In this document: positions 26,075-33,403 of the stretch, piece after piece
How positions within the stretch are numbered: position 1 is the first letter of the stretch
How the letters are laid out: each line of letters begins with the position of its first letter
NCBI RefSeq assembly: GCF_010994095.1
Contig: NZ_WJYO01000001.1
Location: 868,001 to 932,000 of the forward strand
Direction: 5' to 3'
Length of the DNA stretch: 64,000 nt
From: Mumia xiangluensis
GTDB taxonomy: Bacteria > Actinomycetota > Actinomycetes > Propionibacteriales > Nocardioidaceae
Position numbers and translations under genes: made by a program
Notes under the pieces: model-generated
Databases searched by the model: none
Seen by the model: only the letters and a program-made list of their open reading frames with translations
What the model was told of the DNA's origin: nothing

Positions 26075-27370
26075 ATGAAGACTCCACGCCTGCTCGTACT
26101 CGCCCCGGCCGCCGCTCTGGCGCTCGGGGCCGGACTGCTCGTCGCCGCCGGGTCCCCGGCACAGGGTGACGACGCGACACTCGACACCGCCGCCGCAACG
26201 GACGCAGTCACCGCCGCGTCCACCGCGGTCGTCCTCGCGGAGGACGGCCCACAACCGACCACCCTCCAGCGCACCGTCGCCGATCGCGTGACCGCGCTGC
26301 TCACCCCGAGAGGCGACAAGCCCGCCGACGGCGTGCCCGTGAGCCTCGACGTCGGCCTGATCGGCGTCACGGGCAGCCCCGTCGAGGGCTACACGCTCGT
26401 CGTCACCCAGGGCACCGACGGCAAGGCGCTCGTCAGCCGCCTGACGTCGGGTCTGCCGCTGACGGCCCGCCGTCTCCTCACCGTCGAGACCTCCGAACGG
26501 ACGACCGACGAGCTCCGCAACGCCTGGGACGGCGTACGGGGCGAGCGCTGGCGCTCGGCGGCCGCGGTCCCGACCGGGGCGTACGGGCTGGACCTCGACC
26601 CGGAGCTCGAGGCCGTCGTGGTCGACGTCGAAGGTGCTGAACCGGCTGCGCTGGCCAGGCTCAGCGACGAGGCGGCATCGGTCGAGGGGGCGCCGCCGGA
26701 GGCGGTCGTCGTGCGCTACACGGGTGAAGCGGCGCGTACGTCGCGGGCCGCCGACACCGCGCCGCACTGGGCGGGGGCACGGATCTCGGCCTCGACGGGC
26801 GTCTGCTCGTCCGGGTTCGCGGTCAAGAGCAAGACGTCGAGCACCCGGTACGGCGTGGTCGCCGGACACTGCGGTCCGAACGGCACCGCGTGGTACTCGG
26901 GCAGCAACTACTTCGGGCGTACGGCGGCGAGATCGAGCTATCCCGACTACGACCAGGCCCTGCTCAGCGGCTCGACGTACTCGAACTATCTCTACACCGA
27001 CGGCCGCGACACCGAGGACGTCCGCGTCGTCGGGGCCGCCAACGACGGGTCGATCGGCGACTCGGTCTGCGCGTCGGGCTACGTCTCGAAGTCGATCTGC
27101 GGGATCAAGATCAAGAGCCTGTCAGCGACGTTCTGCGACGACGGCGGGTCCTCGTGCACGACGTACCTCATGCGGGGCCGGCGGGACGACGACCTGCGGA
27201 TCGTCTACCAGGGCGACAGCGGCGGGCCTGTCTACTGGCGCAACCCCGACGCCGCCCGCGCGTCGATCCGCGGCATGGTCATCGCGTACGACATGAGCGG
27301 CGTCCGCCTGTACGCGGAGCGCTACACGTCGATCTCCAACCACCTCGGGGTGGTGGCGGTCACGAGCTGA
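26075..27370 (+). CDS. Secreted trypsin-like serine protease (S1 family)
   Basis: A 431-residue exported protease precursor. A Sec signal (LLVLAPAAALALGAGLLVAAG, cleavage near SPAQG) is followed by a ~200-residue pro-region and the S1 domain. His265 sits in VVAGHCG, the Asp is D291 or D293 in YPDYDQALL, and the nucleophile is Ser382 in GDSGGPV. Cysteine pairs expected for the fold are present (CSSGF/AGHC and CASGYVSKSIC). The large pro-region is typical of alpha-lytic/streptogrisin-type enzymes that need it to fold. The ATG has AAAGGAGC upstream. Extracellular nutrient scavenging is likely; specificity not predictable. Confidence 0.85.
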   Translation: MKTPRLLVLAPAAALALGAGLLVAAGSPAQGDDATLDTAAATDAVTAASTAVVLAEDGPQPTTLQRTVADRVTALLTPRGDKPADGVPVSLDVGLIGVTGSPVEGYTLVVTQGTDGKALVSRLTSGLPLTARRLLTVETSERTTDELRNAWDGVRGERWRSAAAVPTGAYGLDLDPELEAVVVDVEGAEPAALARLSDEAASVEGAPPEAVVVRYTGEAARTSRAADTAPHWAGARISASTGVCSSGFAVKSKTSSTRYGVVAGHCGPNGTAWYSGSNYFGRTAARSSYPDYDQALLSGSTYSNYLYTDGRDTEDVRVVGAANDGSIGDSVCASGYVSKSICGIKIKSLSATFCDDGGSSCTTYLMRGRRDDDLRIVYQGDSGGPVYWRNPDAARASIRGMVIAYDMSGVRLYAERYTSISNHLGVVAVTS

Positions 27371-27374
27371 CGAC

Positions 27375-27422
27375 GGTGGCGCCGGCCGTCGGGGCGGGGG
27401 AGCTCAGAGGGTCGGCGCCACC
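27375..27422. terminator. Possible bidirectional terminator between protease and LytR_C genes
   Basis: Inverted arms GGTGGCGCCG (27375-27384) and CGGCGCCACC (27413-27422) with a 28-nt loop lie between the convergent genes; the right arm overlaps the last codons of the minus-strand gene. The long loop makes this tentative. Confidence 0.4.
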
Positions 27423-27931
27423 GGAGCGCACATGGTGAAGCGGGCCTTCGCCTTGACGGCGGGGGTCGGGGTCTTCTTCAGGCCCTTGAAGTCGGTGCCG
27501 ATGTAGACGGCGACGCTCGCCTCGTCCTCGGGTGTGCCCTTCGTGTACTGGACCTTGCCCTTGAACTGGGCACCGACGAGTCGTGCGTCGGCGCGCTTGG
27601 GGTCGCGGGCGACGACGCGGACGTTGGCGACGCGGGTGTCGGCGGGGGCGTTGCCGACGGTGCCGCGGATGAAGCCGATGCCCTCGAGGTTGATCATCGT
27701 GCGGTTGGCGAGCCCGGAGCGGCCGCCGGCGTTCAGGACGTTCACGCTGACCTGACTGGTCGTCAGCTGCTCGCCCGGCTCGAGCGTGCGGTTGCGGCAC
27801 GAGCTGACGTCGTCGGCGTCGGGCAGGCCCGGCGCCTCGGCGAAGAGGAGACGAACCCCGGAGTAGGTGCCGCCGATGAGGATGACGGTGAGCACCGACA
27901 GCGTGAGGAACGTGCGCAGGCCGCGGCTCAT
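27404..27931 (-). CDS. Membrane-anchored LytR C-terminal domain protein
   Basis: A 175-residue protein with one N-terminal membrane helix (FLTLSVLTVILIGGTYSGVRLLF, residues 8-30) and an outside domain whose VSVNVLNAGGRSGLANRTMINLEGIGF block is the LytR_C fold found as a tail on wall-teichoic-acid/arabinogalactan ligases (LCP proteins). Here it stands alone without the LCP catalytic domain. It starts 2 bp after the small upstream gene and the two are co-transcribed. Likely acts at the cell envelope; exact role unknown. Confidence 0.75.
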   Translation of the reverse strand: MSRGLRTFLTLSVLTVILIGGTYSGVRLLFAEAPGLPDADDVSSCRNRTLEPGEQLTTSQVSVNVLNAGGRSGLANRTMINLEGIGFIRGTVGNAPADTRVANVRVVARDPKRADARLVGAQFKGKVQYTKGTPEDEASVAVYIGTDFKGLKKTPTPAVKAKARFTMCAPVAPTL

Positions 27932-27933
27932 GA

Positions 27934-28230
27934 TCACCTGTCCATCGCGTAGATACGTGCGTGCATGACCTGGCGCTGCTGCAGCGCCGCACGGAGGGCG
28001 CGGTGCAGCCCGTCCTCGAGGTAGAGGACGTTCTGCCACTCGACGACGTGCGGGAACAGGTCGCCGAAGAACGTCGAGTCCTCGTCGAGGAGGCTGGCGA
28101 GGTCGAGCTGCCGCTTGACCGTGACGAGGGTGTCGAGCCTGACCTGCTGCGGCGGCAGCTTCGCCCACTGGCTCTGGGTCAGGCCGTGGTCGGGATACGG
28201 CCGGCCTTCGCCCACTCCTCGGAAGATCAC
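27934..28230 (-). CDS. Conserved actinobacterial small protein (often labelled VapB-like antitoxin)
   Basis: A 98-residue soluble protein: VIFRGVGEGRPYPDHGLTQS, WAKLPPQQVRLDTLVTVKRQLDLASLL, EDSTFFGDLFPHVVEWQNVLYLEDGLHRALRAALQQR. From memory, automatic annotation often calls close homologues 'type II toxin-antitoxin VapB-family antitoxin', but there is no toxin gene beside it and no ribbon-helix-helix or AbrB motif I can recognise. Its constant partner is the LytR_C gene 2 bp downstream, which suggests an envelope or housekeeping role. Start GTG at 28230 (a second GTG at 28233 is equivalent). Confidence 0.7.
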   Translation of the reverse strand: MIFRGVGEGRPYPDHGLTQSQWAKLPPQQVRLDTLVTVKRQLDLASLLDEDSTFFGDLFPHVVEWQNVLYLEDGLHRALRAALQQRQVMHARIYAMDR

Positions 28231-28403
28231 CACTGCAGTGTAGTCAGGCGGCCGAGTCGCCTCGGTCTGCGCGCGTCCGGTCCGCGGCCGCTGGTTGTGC
28301 GGCATCGCTGGACGTGACCTGGCTCACACACTAGTTTCATCGGGCGGGACCATCTGCCCCCGCCCGGCCGAGCCCGGTGGCTCGATGGCGAGAGGTTGTG
28401 CTC

Positions 28404-30524
28404 ATGGGAGGGAAACGTGCATGGGGGGCTGTCCCCGCGGCGGGCGTGATGGTCGCGGGACTGCTGGTCGCGGGACTGGCGACCTCCCCCGCGAACGGCG
28501 CCGTCGCCGCAGGAGGTGATCGCGGGCACGGGCGGACGCTCTCGCTCGAGACGGTCTCCAACCCGCGGTCCGACCTGGTCAGCGGCGGCGACGTCCTCGT
28601 CCGGGTGAGCGGAGCAGCCGACGACGCGCGCGTGACCGTCCTCGTCAACGGACGCCGTACGCACACCTCGCTCGTCGAGCAGCCCGACGGGAGTCGTCTC
28701 GGACTCGTCACCGGGCTGCGCAACGGCGTCAACCTCGTGTCCGCCCACTCCGGCTGGCGCCTCGACGCGCAGGTCGTCCGGAACCACCGCATCGAGGGGC
28801 CGGTGCTCTCCGGCAAGCAGCAGACTCCGTTCTACTGCGAGACGGAGGCGTTCGGGCTCGGCGCGGCGACGCAGCCGGACTGCAGCGCGCAGACGACCGT
28901 GACCTACCAGTACCGAGCCGGCAACGCGTTCAAGGCCCTCGCCGACCCGACGCAGGTCCCCGCCGACGCGGCGACCGTGACGGTGGGCGGACGGACGTTC
29001 CCGTACGTCGTGCGCGTCGAGACCGGCACGATCGACCGGGCGGTCTACCAGGTCGCGGGCCTGTACGACGGCACCGACCCCTCGCCGACGGCGTCCGAGG
29101 GCACATGGAACGACCGGCTCGTCTACACCTTCGGCGGCGGCTGCAACGGCGGCTACCACCAGGGCGCGAGCACCGGCGGCGTGCTGGACCACATGATGCT
29201 GTCGCAGGGCTACGTCGTGGCGTCGTCGTCGCTGAACGTCCTCGACAACAACTGCAGCCCGATCATCTCCGCAGAGGCCGCGATGATGGTCAAGGAGCAC
29301 GTCGTCGAGACGTACGGCGAGCCCCTGCACACGATCGGGTGGGGGGGCTCCGGCGGCGCGATCCAGCAGTACACGATCGCCGAGACGTACCCGGGCATCA
29401 TCGACGGCATCATCCCGAGCATCGGCTTCCCCGACGTCGTCACCACGAACGGTCCCAACGCCGACTGCCGGCTGCTGCAGCGCTTCTACGCGGGTGCCGG
29501 AGCGTCGTGGACCGACGAGCAGAAGCGTGCCGCGACGGGCTTCCTCAACCTCAGCAGCTGCCTGTCGTGGGACGTCGCCTTCGCGAACCGCATCACCGCC
29601 ACCGACTCGTGCCCCGCGGTGATCCCGGTCGAGGTGCGCTGGAACGCGGCGACCAACCCCGACGGCGTGCGCTGCGCCGCGATGGAGCAGTTCGCCAACC
29701 AGGTGGGCCGCGACCCCAAGACCGGTTTCGTGCGCAGCCCGCTCGACAACATCGGCCAGCAGTACGGCCTCGCCGCGCTGAAGGCGGGGTCGATCGACGC
29801 CGAGCAGTTCGTGACGCTCAACGAGAAGATCGGCGGGTACGACCCCGCGGGCGCCGTGGTGCCACAGCGGAGCCGCGCGGACCTGAAGGCCGTCAAGGCG
29901 TCGTACAAGTACGGGATGATCAACACGGCGTCGCGCGGTCTGGCCGACACCCCGATCATCGACCTCCGCACGTACGCCGACGTGGCCGGCGTCCCGGCCA
30001 ACTTCCACACGGCCGAGTGGTCGTTCGTCATGCGGGAGCGGCTGCGCAAGGCCAACGGCAACGCCGACAACCAGGTGATCGTGGCGCACCTGCCGGTGCC
30101 GGCGCTCTCCGCCGCGGCGTACGCGCACGCGCTGGGGTCGATGGACGCGTGGCTGACCGCGATCGGTCGGGACGCAGGTCGCGGCTCGAAGTCCGCGAAG
30201 GTCGTACGCAACAAGCCGGCGTCCCTGACCGACGGGTGCTACCTGCCCACCGGGCAGCTCGTCGGCACCGACTGGGCCGCAGGCGGCGACGCCTGCGCGT
30301 CGATCTACAAGATCGGCTCGAACCCGCGCCAGGTGGCCGGGCAGTCGAAGGCACAGGACGTCCTCGCCTGCGCGTTCAAGCCGATCCGCTGGTCGGACTA
30401 CCCGGTGACGTTCACCAACGACCAGAAGGCGCGCCTCCAGGCGGCGTTCCCGGACGGCGTGTGCGACTACACGAAGAAGTCGCGCGGCTGGGCGGCGCCG
30501 GCCAGCACCTGGCAGCGGTTCTGA
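28404..30524 (+). CDS. Secreted DUF6351 protein, probable alpha/beta-hydrolase fold
   Basis: A 706-residue exported protein with a signal peptide (GVMVAGLLVAGLATSPANG). It matches my recollection of the DUF6351 family: an N-terminal beta domain (SLETVSNPRSDLVSGGDVLVRV), RIEGPVLSGKQQTPFYCET, GGGCNGGYHQG, and the serine-hydrolase elbow GWGGSGGAIQQYTIAETYPG with YVVASSSLNV before it. An extracellular esterase or depolymerase is a fair inference, not established. A second ATG-less choice at 28377 would put nine residues before the signal. It stands alone; the gap 28231-28403 must hold its promoter and that of the minus-strand pair. Confidence 0.75.
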   Translation: MGGKRAWGAVPAAGVMVAGLLVAGLATSPANGAVAAGGDRGHGRTLSLETVSNPRSDLVSGGDVLVRVSGAADDARVTVLVNGRRTHTSLVEQPDGSRLGLVTGLRNGVNLVSAHSGWRLDAQVVRNHRIEGPVLSGKQQTPFYCETEAFGLGAATQPDCSAQTTVTYQYRAGNAFKALADPTQVPADAATVTVGGRTFPYVVRVETGTIDRAVYQVAGLYDGTDPSPTASEGTWNDRLVYTFGGGCNGGYHQGASTGGVLDHMMLSQGYVVASSSLNVLDNNCSPIISAEAAMMVKEHVVETYGEPLHTIGWGGSGGAIQQYTIAETYPGIIDGIIPSIGFPDVVTTNGPNADCRLLQRFYAGAGASWTDEQKRAATGFLNLSSCLSWDVAFANRITATDSCPAVIPVEVRWNAATNPDGVRCAAMEQFANQVGRDPKTGFVRSPLDNIGQQYGLAALKAGSIDAEQFVTLNEKIGGYDPAGAVVPQRSRADLKAVKASYKYGMINTASRGLADTPIIDLRTYADVAGVPANFHTAEWSFVMRERLRKANGNADNQVIVAHLPVPALSAAAYAHALGSMDAWLTAIGRDAGRGSKSAKVVRNKPASLTDGCYLPTGQLVGTDWAAGGDACASIYKIGSNPRQVAGQSKAQDVLACAFKPIRWSDYPVTFTNDQKARLQAAFPDGVCDYTKKSRGWAAPASTWQRF

Positions 30525-30618
30525 GCGAACGCCTCGACGACGAAGGTCGAGGTCACGTGCCGGCGGCTCGGGCGATATTCGCTCGCTGCCGCCGGCTCGT
30601 GCTGCTCATACTGCCGCA

Positions 30619-31149
30619 ATGGATCCGGTGACTCTCGAGACTGACCGCCTGGTGCTGCGAGCCTTCACGTCGACCGACGTGGATGCGGTGTACGACGCCT
30701 GCCAGGACGAAGACATCCAGCACTACACACCGGTGCCGGTGCCGTACCAGCGAGCGGACGCGGAGAAGCGTGTCGGCGAGGACCTGCCCGCGGGGTGGGC
30801 CACCGAGAAGAACTTCACCCTCGGTGCCTTCCGCAAGGACAGTGGCGCCCTGGTCGGTTCCTACTGCCTGTTCATCGTCAGCAAAGGTGTCTATGAGCTC
30901 GGCTACTGGGCCGTCAAGGAACAACGCGGACGCGGCTATTCGGTGGAGGCCGCAAGGGCCTTGTGCAACTGGGGCTGGGCCGCGCTCGACGTCCACCGCA
31001 TCGAGTGGTGGGCGATGGTGGGGAACGCCGGCTCGCGAGCGGTCGCCGAGAACCTCGGCTTCACTGTCGAAGGCACCCTGCGGCATCGGGGAGTGGCCAA
31101 CGACGGCTTGCCGCACGACTGGTGGGTGGGTGGACTGCTGAGGCCCTGA
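30619..31149 (+). CDS. GNAT N-acetyltransferase (RimJ/RimL type)
   Basis: A 176-residue acetyl-CoA-dependent transferase. LETDRLVLRAF at the start, ELGYWAVKEQRGRGYSVEAARAL carrying the acetyl-CoA loop (R-G-R-G-Y), and NAGSRAVAENLGFTVEGTLRHRG at the end are the standard RimJ/RimL-like pattern. Acceptor unknown; members modify ribosomal protein termini or small amines. Stand-alone, followed by a terminator hairpin. Confidence 0.82.
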   Translation: MDPVTLETDRLVLRAFTSTDVDAVYDACQDEDIQHYTPVPVPYQRADAEKRVGEDLPAGWATEKNFTLGAFRKDSGALVGSYCLFIVSKGVYELGYWAVKEQRGRGYSVEAARALCNWGWAALDVHRIEWWAMVGNAGSRAVAENLGFTVEGTLRHRGVANDGLPHDWWVGGLLRP

Positions 31150-31170
31150 TGTCTCGAAGACACCGAGATG

Positions 31171-31209
31171 ACGAAGGCCCGGGACCGCATGCGCGGGCCG
31201 GGCCTTCGT
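31171..31209. terminator. Bidirectional hairpin between GNAT gene and tRNA-Ser(GGA)
   Basis: A perfect 12-bp stem (ACGAAGGCCCGG at 31171-31182 with its complement at 31198-31209) and a 15-nt loop lies 21 bp after the GNAT stop and 4 bp beyond the 3' end of the minus-strand tRNA, so it can end both transcripts. Confidence 0.78.
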
Positions 31210-31213
31210 CGTG

Positions 31214-31301
31214 TGGCGGAGGATAGGGGATTCGAACCCCTGAGAGCTTTCACTCAACACGCTTTCCAAGCGTGCGCACTAGGCCACTATGCGAATCCTC
31301 C
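31214..31301 (-). tRNA. tRNA-Ser(GGA)
   Basis: Minus-strand class II tRNA. Acceptor GGAGGAT (31301-31295) pairs with ATCCTCC (31224-31218), discriminator G, encoded CCA at 31216-31214. The anticodon loop CTTGGAAAG in the stem/loop around 31260-31275 gives anticodon GGA (31267-31265); a long variable arm and the T loop GGTTCGAATCC are present. Reads UCC/UCU. Confidence 0.97.
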
Positions 31302-31386
31302 GCGAGCAGGGTACCCGTTGGAGGGTCGGGCGCAGAAATCCGGGGTGCAGCCCCGGCCCCGACGTCGAACGCTTGCCGTGTCTGCG

Positions 31387-31392
31387 TAGGAT
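31387..31392 (+). promoter_or_regulatory. -10 element of the SRP RNA gene
   Basis: TAGGAT at 31387-31392 lies 7 bp before the first base of the RNA stem at 31400. A -35 at the right distance (around 31364-31369, GTCGAA) is weak. Confidence 0.5.
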
Positions 31393-31399
31393 GGTTCCA

Positions 31400-31485
31400 G
31401 TCCCTCGCGCGGCGGTACCTCGCCCAACTCCCCCAGGGCCGGAAGGCAGCAAGGGTAAGTGAGCTCTATCGGGTGCGCGAGGGAC
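31400..31485 (+). ncRNA. ffs: Small signal recognition particle RNA (4.5S type)
   Basis: Complementary ends GTCCCTCGCGC (31400-31410) and GCGCGAGGGAC (31475-31485) close a long hairpin whose apical part reads CCAGGGCCGGAAGGCAGCAAGGG, here seen as GCCGGAAGGCAGCAAGG around 31437-31455. The GGAA loop and the asymmetric bulge with GCAGCA are the Ffh-binding core of all bacterial SRP RNAs. A TTTT run follows at 31487-31490. The RNA partners Ffh to target nascent membrane proteins. It lies 1.9 kb upstream of dnaX, an arrangement common in bacteria. Confidence 0.95.
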
Positions 31486-31523
31486 CTTTTCATGTCCAGG
31501 GGCGCGCCACCCGCCCAGGCTGG

Positions 31524-32396
31524 TCACCGCGGGACGAGCGGGCGTACGCGTTCGGCGGCGAAGCGCACGAACCCCTCAGGGTCGGGCTCGTCTGCCGTCG
31601 GCTGGAGGACGACCGTGGTCGCCCCGGCCTCGGCGAGACCGCGTACGACGGCTGCGACCTCGTCGGCGTCACCGGCGGCTCCCAGCCCGTCGACGGAGTG
31701 GCCCGAGCTTGCCGCCTCTGCGGCGACGCGCTCCCGAGCACCCGGCCCGGTCGCAGCGAGGACGTAGACGACGACGGGCCACTCACCCGTACGACCCGCC
31801 CGGCGACGGCCCTCGCCGACGAGAGCGAGCGCGTCGCGCAGCCCGTCGGGCGTCACCCGGGCGTCGATCACCGTGCCGTCGCCCACCTCGCCCGTCAGGA
31901 CCAACGACCGCGGGCCCACCGCGCCGGCCAGCACCGGCACCGGCCCGAGGGGCGGCCAGTCGAGCGCGACGTCGTCGAGACGGACGTAGCGGCCGTCGGT
32001 GGAGACGCGCTCGCCTCGGAGCAGCGCCCGCAGCGCGGTCGCGTACTCGTGCAGCAGCGTGAGCGGTGACTCCACCCTCGCCCCGACCTGCGCCATCCAG
32101 TCCTGGACGCCGTGGCCGATGCCGACGGTGACGCGGCCGGGGAACAGGCGATGGAGGGTGGCGACCTCCATCGCCGTGAGCGCGACGTTGCGTAGCGGGA
32201 CCGGGAGCAGCCCGACACCGACGTGGAGCCGCTCGGACCATGCGAGTGCGGCGGAGGACGTGGCGATGCCGCTCTCGAGGAAGCAGTCCTCCCACAGCCA
32301 GAGCTCGTCGAGGCCCGCGCCGTCTGCGGCACGCACGATTGAGCGGAGCCGCTCGGGAGGAAGCTGGGGGCGGAACACGACGCCGAGTGCGGTCAT
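31524..32396 (-). CDS. LLM-class flavin-dependent oxidoreductase (F420-type likely)
   Basis: A 290-residue luciferase-like TIM-barrel protein. ALGVVFRPQLPPERLRSIVRAADGAGLDELWLWEDCF at the start, VGVGLLPVPLRNVALTAMEVATLHRLFPGRVTVGIGHGVQDWM in the middle and PVLAGAVGPRSLVLTGEVGDG later are usual for actinobacterial F420-dependent members. The barrel-top VGIGHG loop binds the deazaflavin. Cofactor and substrate are inferred by family only. ATG at 32396. It is read toward the SRP RNA gene, ending 38 bp beyond it. Confidence 0.82.
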   Translation of the reverse strand: MTALGVVFRPQLPPERLRSIVRAADGAGLDELWLWEDCFLESGIATSSAALAWSERLHVGVGLLPVPLRNVALTAMEVATLHRLFPGRVTVGIGHGVQDWMAQVGARVESPLTLLHEYATALRALLRGERVSTDGRYVRLDDVALDWPPLGPVPVLAGAVGPRSLVLTGEVGDGTVIDARVTPDGLRDALALVGEGRRRAGRTGEWPVVVYVLAATGPGARERVAAEAASSGHSVDGLGAAGDADEVAAVVRGLAEAGATTVVLQPTADEPDPEGFVRFAAERVRPLVPR

Positions 32397-32492
32397 GGGG
32401 CCACTGTGCACCACGACTCGGACGGCACGGCGGCTCGCGTGCGGGCGTGCAAGTCGACCCACGATGATCTGCGGCGGTCTCATCCTGGGGAG

Positions 32493-33083
32493 ATGTTCCT
32501 CGACGAGCCTCCGCACGACGACCAGGTCAAGGCGCTCTACGACGACGACCGCGACAGCGACGGGTACGTCAACAACCTGACCCGCCTCTGGGCATGGCGG
32601 CCCGACATCACGGCCGCGGTCACGGCGGCCCGCGCTGCAGCGGTGACCGACAGCGCACTGACCGACGAGGACCGCGCCGCGCTCGTCGTCGCGACGGCTG
32701 CTGCCCGTGGCGACTCGTACTGTGCGCTGGCGTGGGGACGCCGCCTCGCGACCCTCACCGACGCCGACACGGCGGCGAACCTGCTGCGCGGCGAGGTCGG
32801 CGGCGTCGAGCCGAGGCTTGCGGCGCTCGCCACCTGGGCGACGCAGGTCGTCCGCGACCCGAACGCCACCACGCCCGAGGACGTCGCCTGTCTGCGGGAG
32901 GTGGGTCTGGGGGACCGCGAGATCTTCGAGGCGACGATCTTCGTCTCCCTCCGCCTCGCCTTCTCGACGGTCAACGACGCGCTGGGCGCCGAACCCGACC
33001 GGCAGCTGGTCGAGACCGTCCCCGCCGAGGTGGCAGCGGCGGTCACCTTCGGGCGTACGGCTTCTGGCGTCTTCTCGCCATGA
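32493..33083 (+). CDS. Carboxymuconolactone decarboxylase/AhpD-like protein
   Basis: A 196-residue all-helical protein of the CMD/AhpD fold. LTDEDRAALVVATAAARGDSYCALAWGRRLA is the core helix pair; true AhpD enzymes have a CxxC here, whereas this protein has a single Cys in DSYCALAWG, so peroxidase activity by the classical route is doubtful. YVNNLTRLWAWRPDI and DREIFEATIFVSLRLAFSTVNDALG flank it. The ATG at 32493 has GGGGAG upstream. Divergent from the LLM oxidoreductase gene. Confidence 0.75.
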   Translation: MFLDEPPHDDQVKALYDDDRDSDGYVNNLTRLWAWRPDITAAVTAARAAAVTDSALTDEDRAALVVATAAARGDSYCALAWGRRLATLTDADTAANLLRGEVGGVEPRLAALATWATQVVRDPNATTPEDVACLREVGLGDREIFEATIFVSLRLAFSTVNDALGAEPDRQLVETVPAEVAAAVTFGRTASGVFSP

Positions 33084-33403
33084 CCCAGTGCTTGTTCCAG
33101 GGGTCGTCTGCCTGTGGGCAAACTGTGGATGAAGGCATCGGTTCTGTGGACGGTTCTCCACTGCCTGTGCATGAACCTCTGGATAGTCGGAAAAGTCCGG
33201 CGAGACCCTTGCATGCCCTCGGGCGAGCAGGGTAGGACAGTGCAGGTGCGCCTCGGGCGCCATGCGAAGAAGCAAACCCCCGGAAGGCCCCGCGACGCCC
33301 GCGTGTCGTGGGGCCTTGCGCATCGCAGGGGTGTCGCGCTCGAACCCCACAGCCGATGCCTGCGGGACTGCAGGACGTCAGGGACGATCGTTAGGGTTGA
33401 TGC
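33084..33403. other. 320-bp intergenic region before dnaX with hairpin and DnaA-box-like sites
   Basis: No gene is visible. The left part has three TGTGG-type 9-mers resembling degenerate DnaA boxes (33113-33121, 33124-33132, 33145-33153). The middle has a strong hairpin at 33284-33317. The dnaX promoter must lie in the last 85 bp. Confidence 0.45.
33284..33317. terminator. Hairpin between the CMD gene and dnaX
   Basis: Arms AAGGCCCCGCGAC (33284-33296) and GTCGTGGGGCCTT (33305-33317) form a 13-bp stem with one mismatch or wobble and an 8-nt loop. It is 200 bp past the CMD stop and 87 bp before dnaX, so it may be a terminator or a leader hairpin. Confidence 0.6.

Noticed and set aside
27934-28230. 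VapBC toxin-antitoxin module
   Set aside because: No PIN-domain toxin beside it and no recognisable DNA-binding motif; the partner gene encodes a membrane LytR_C protein.
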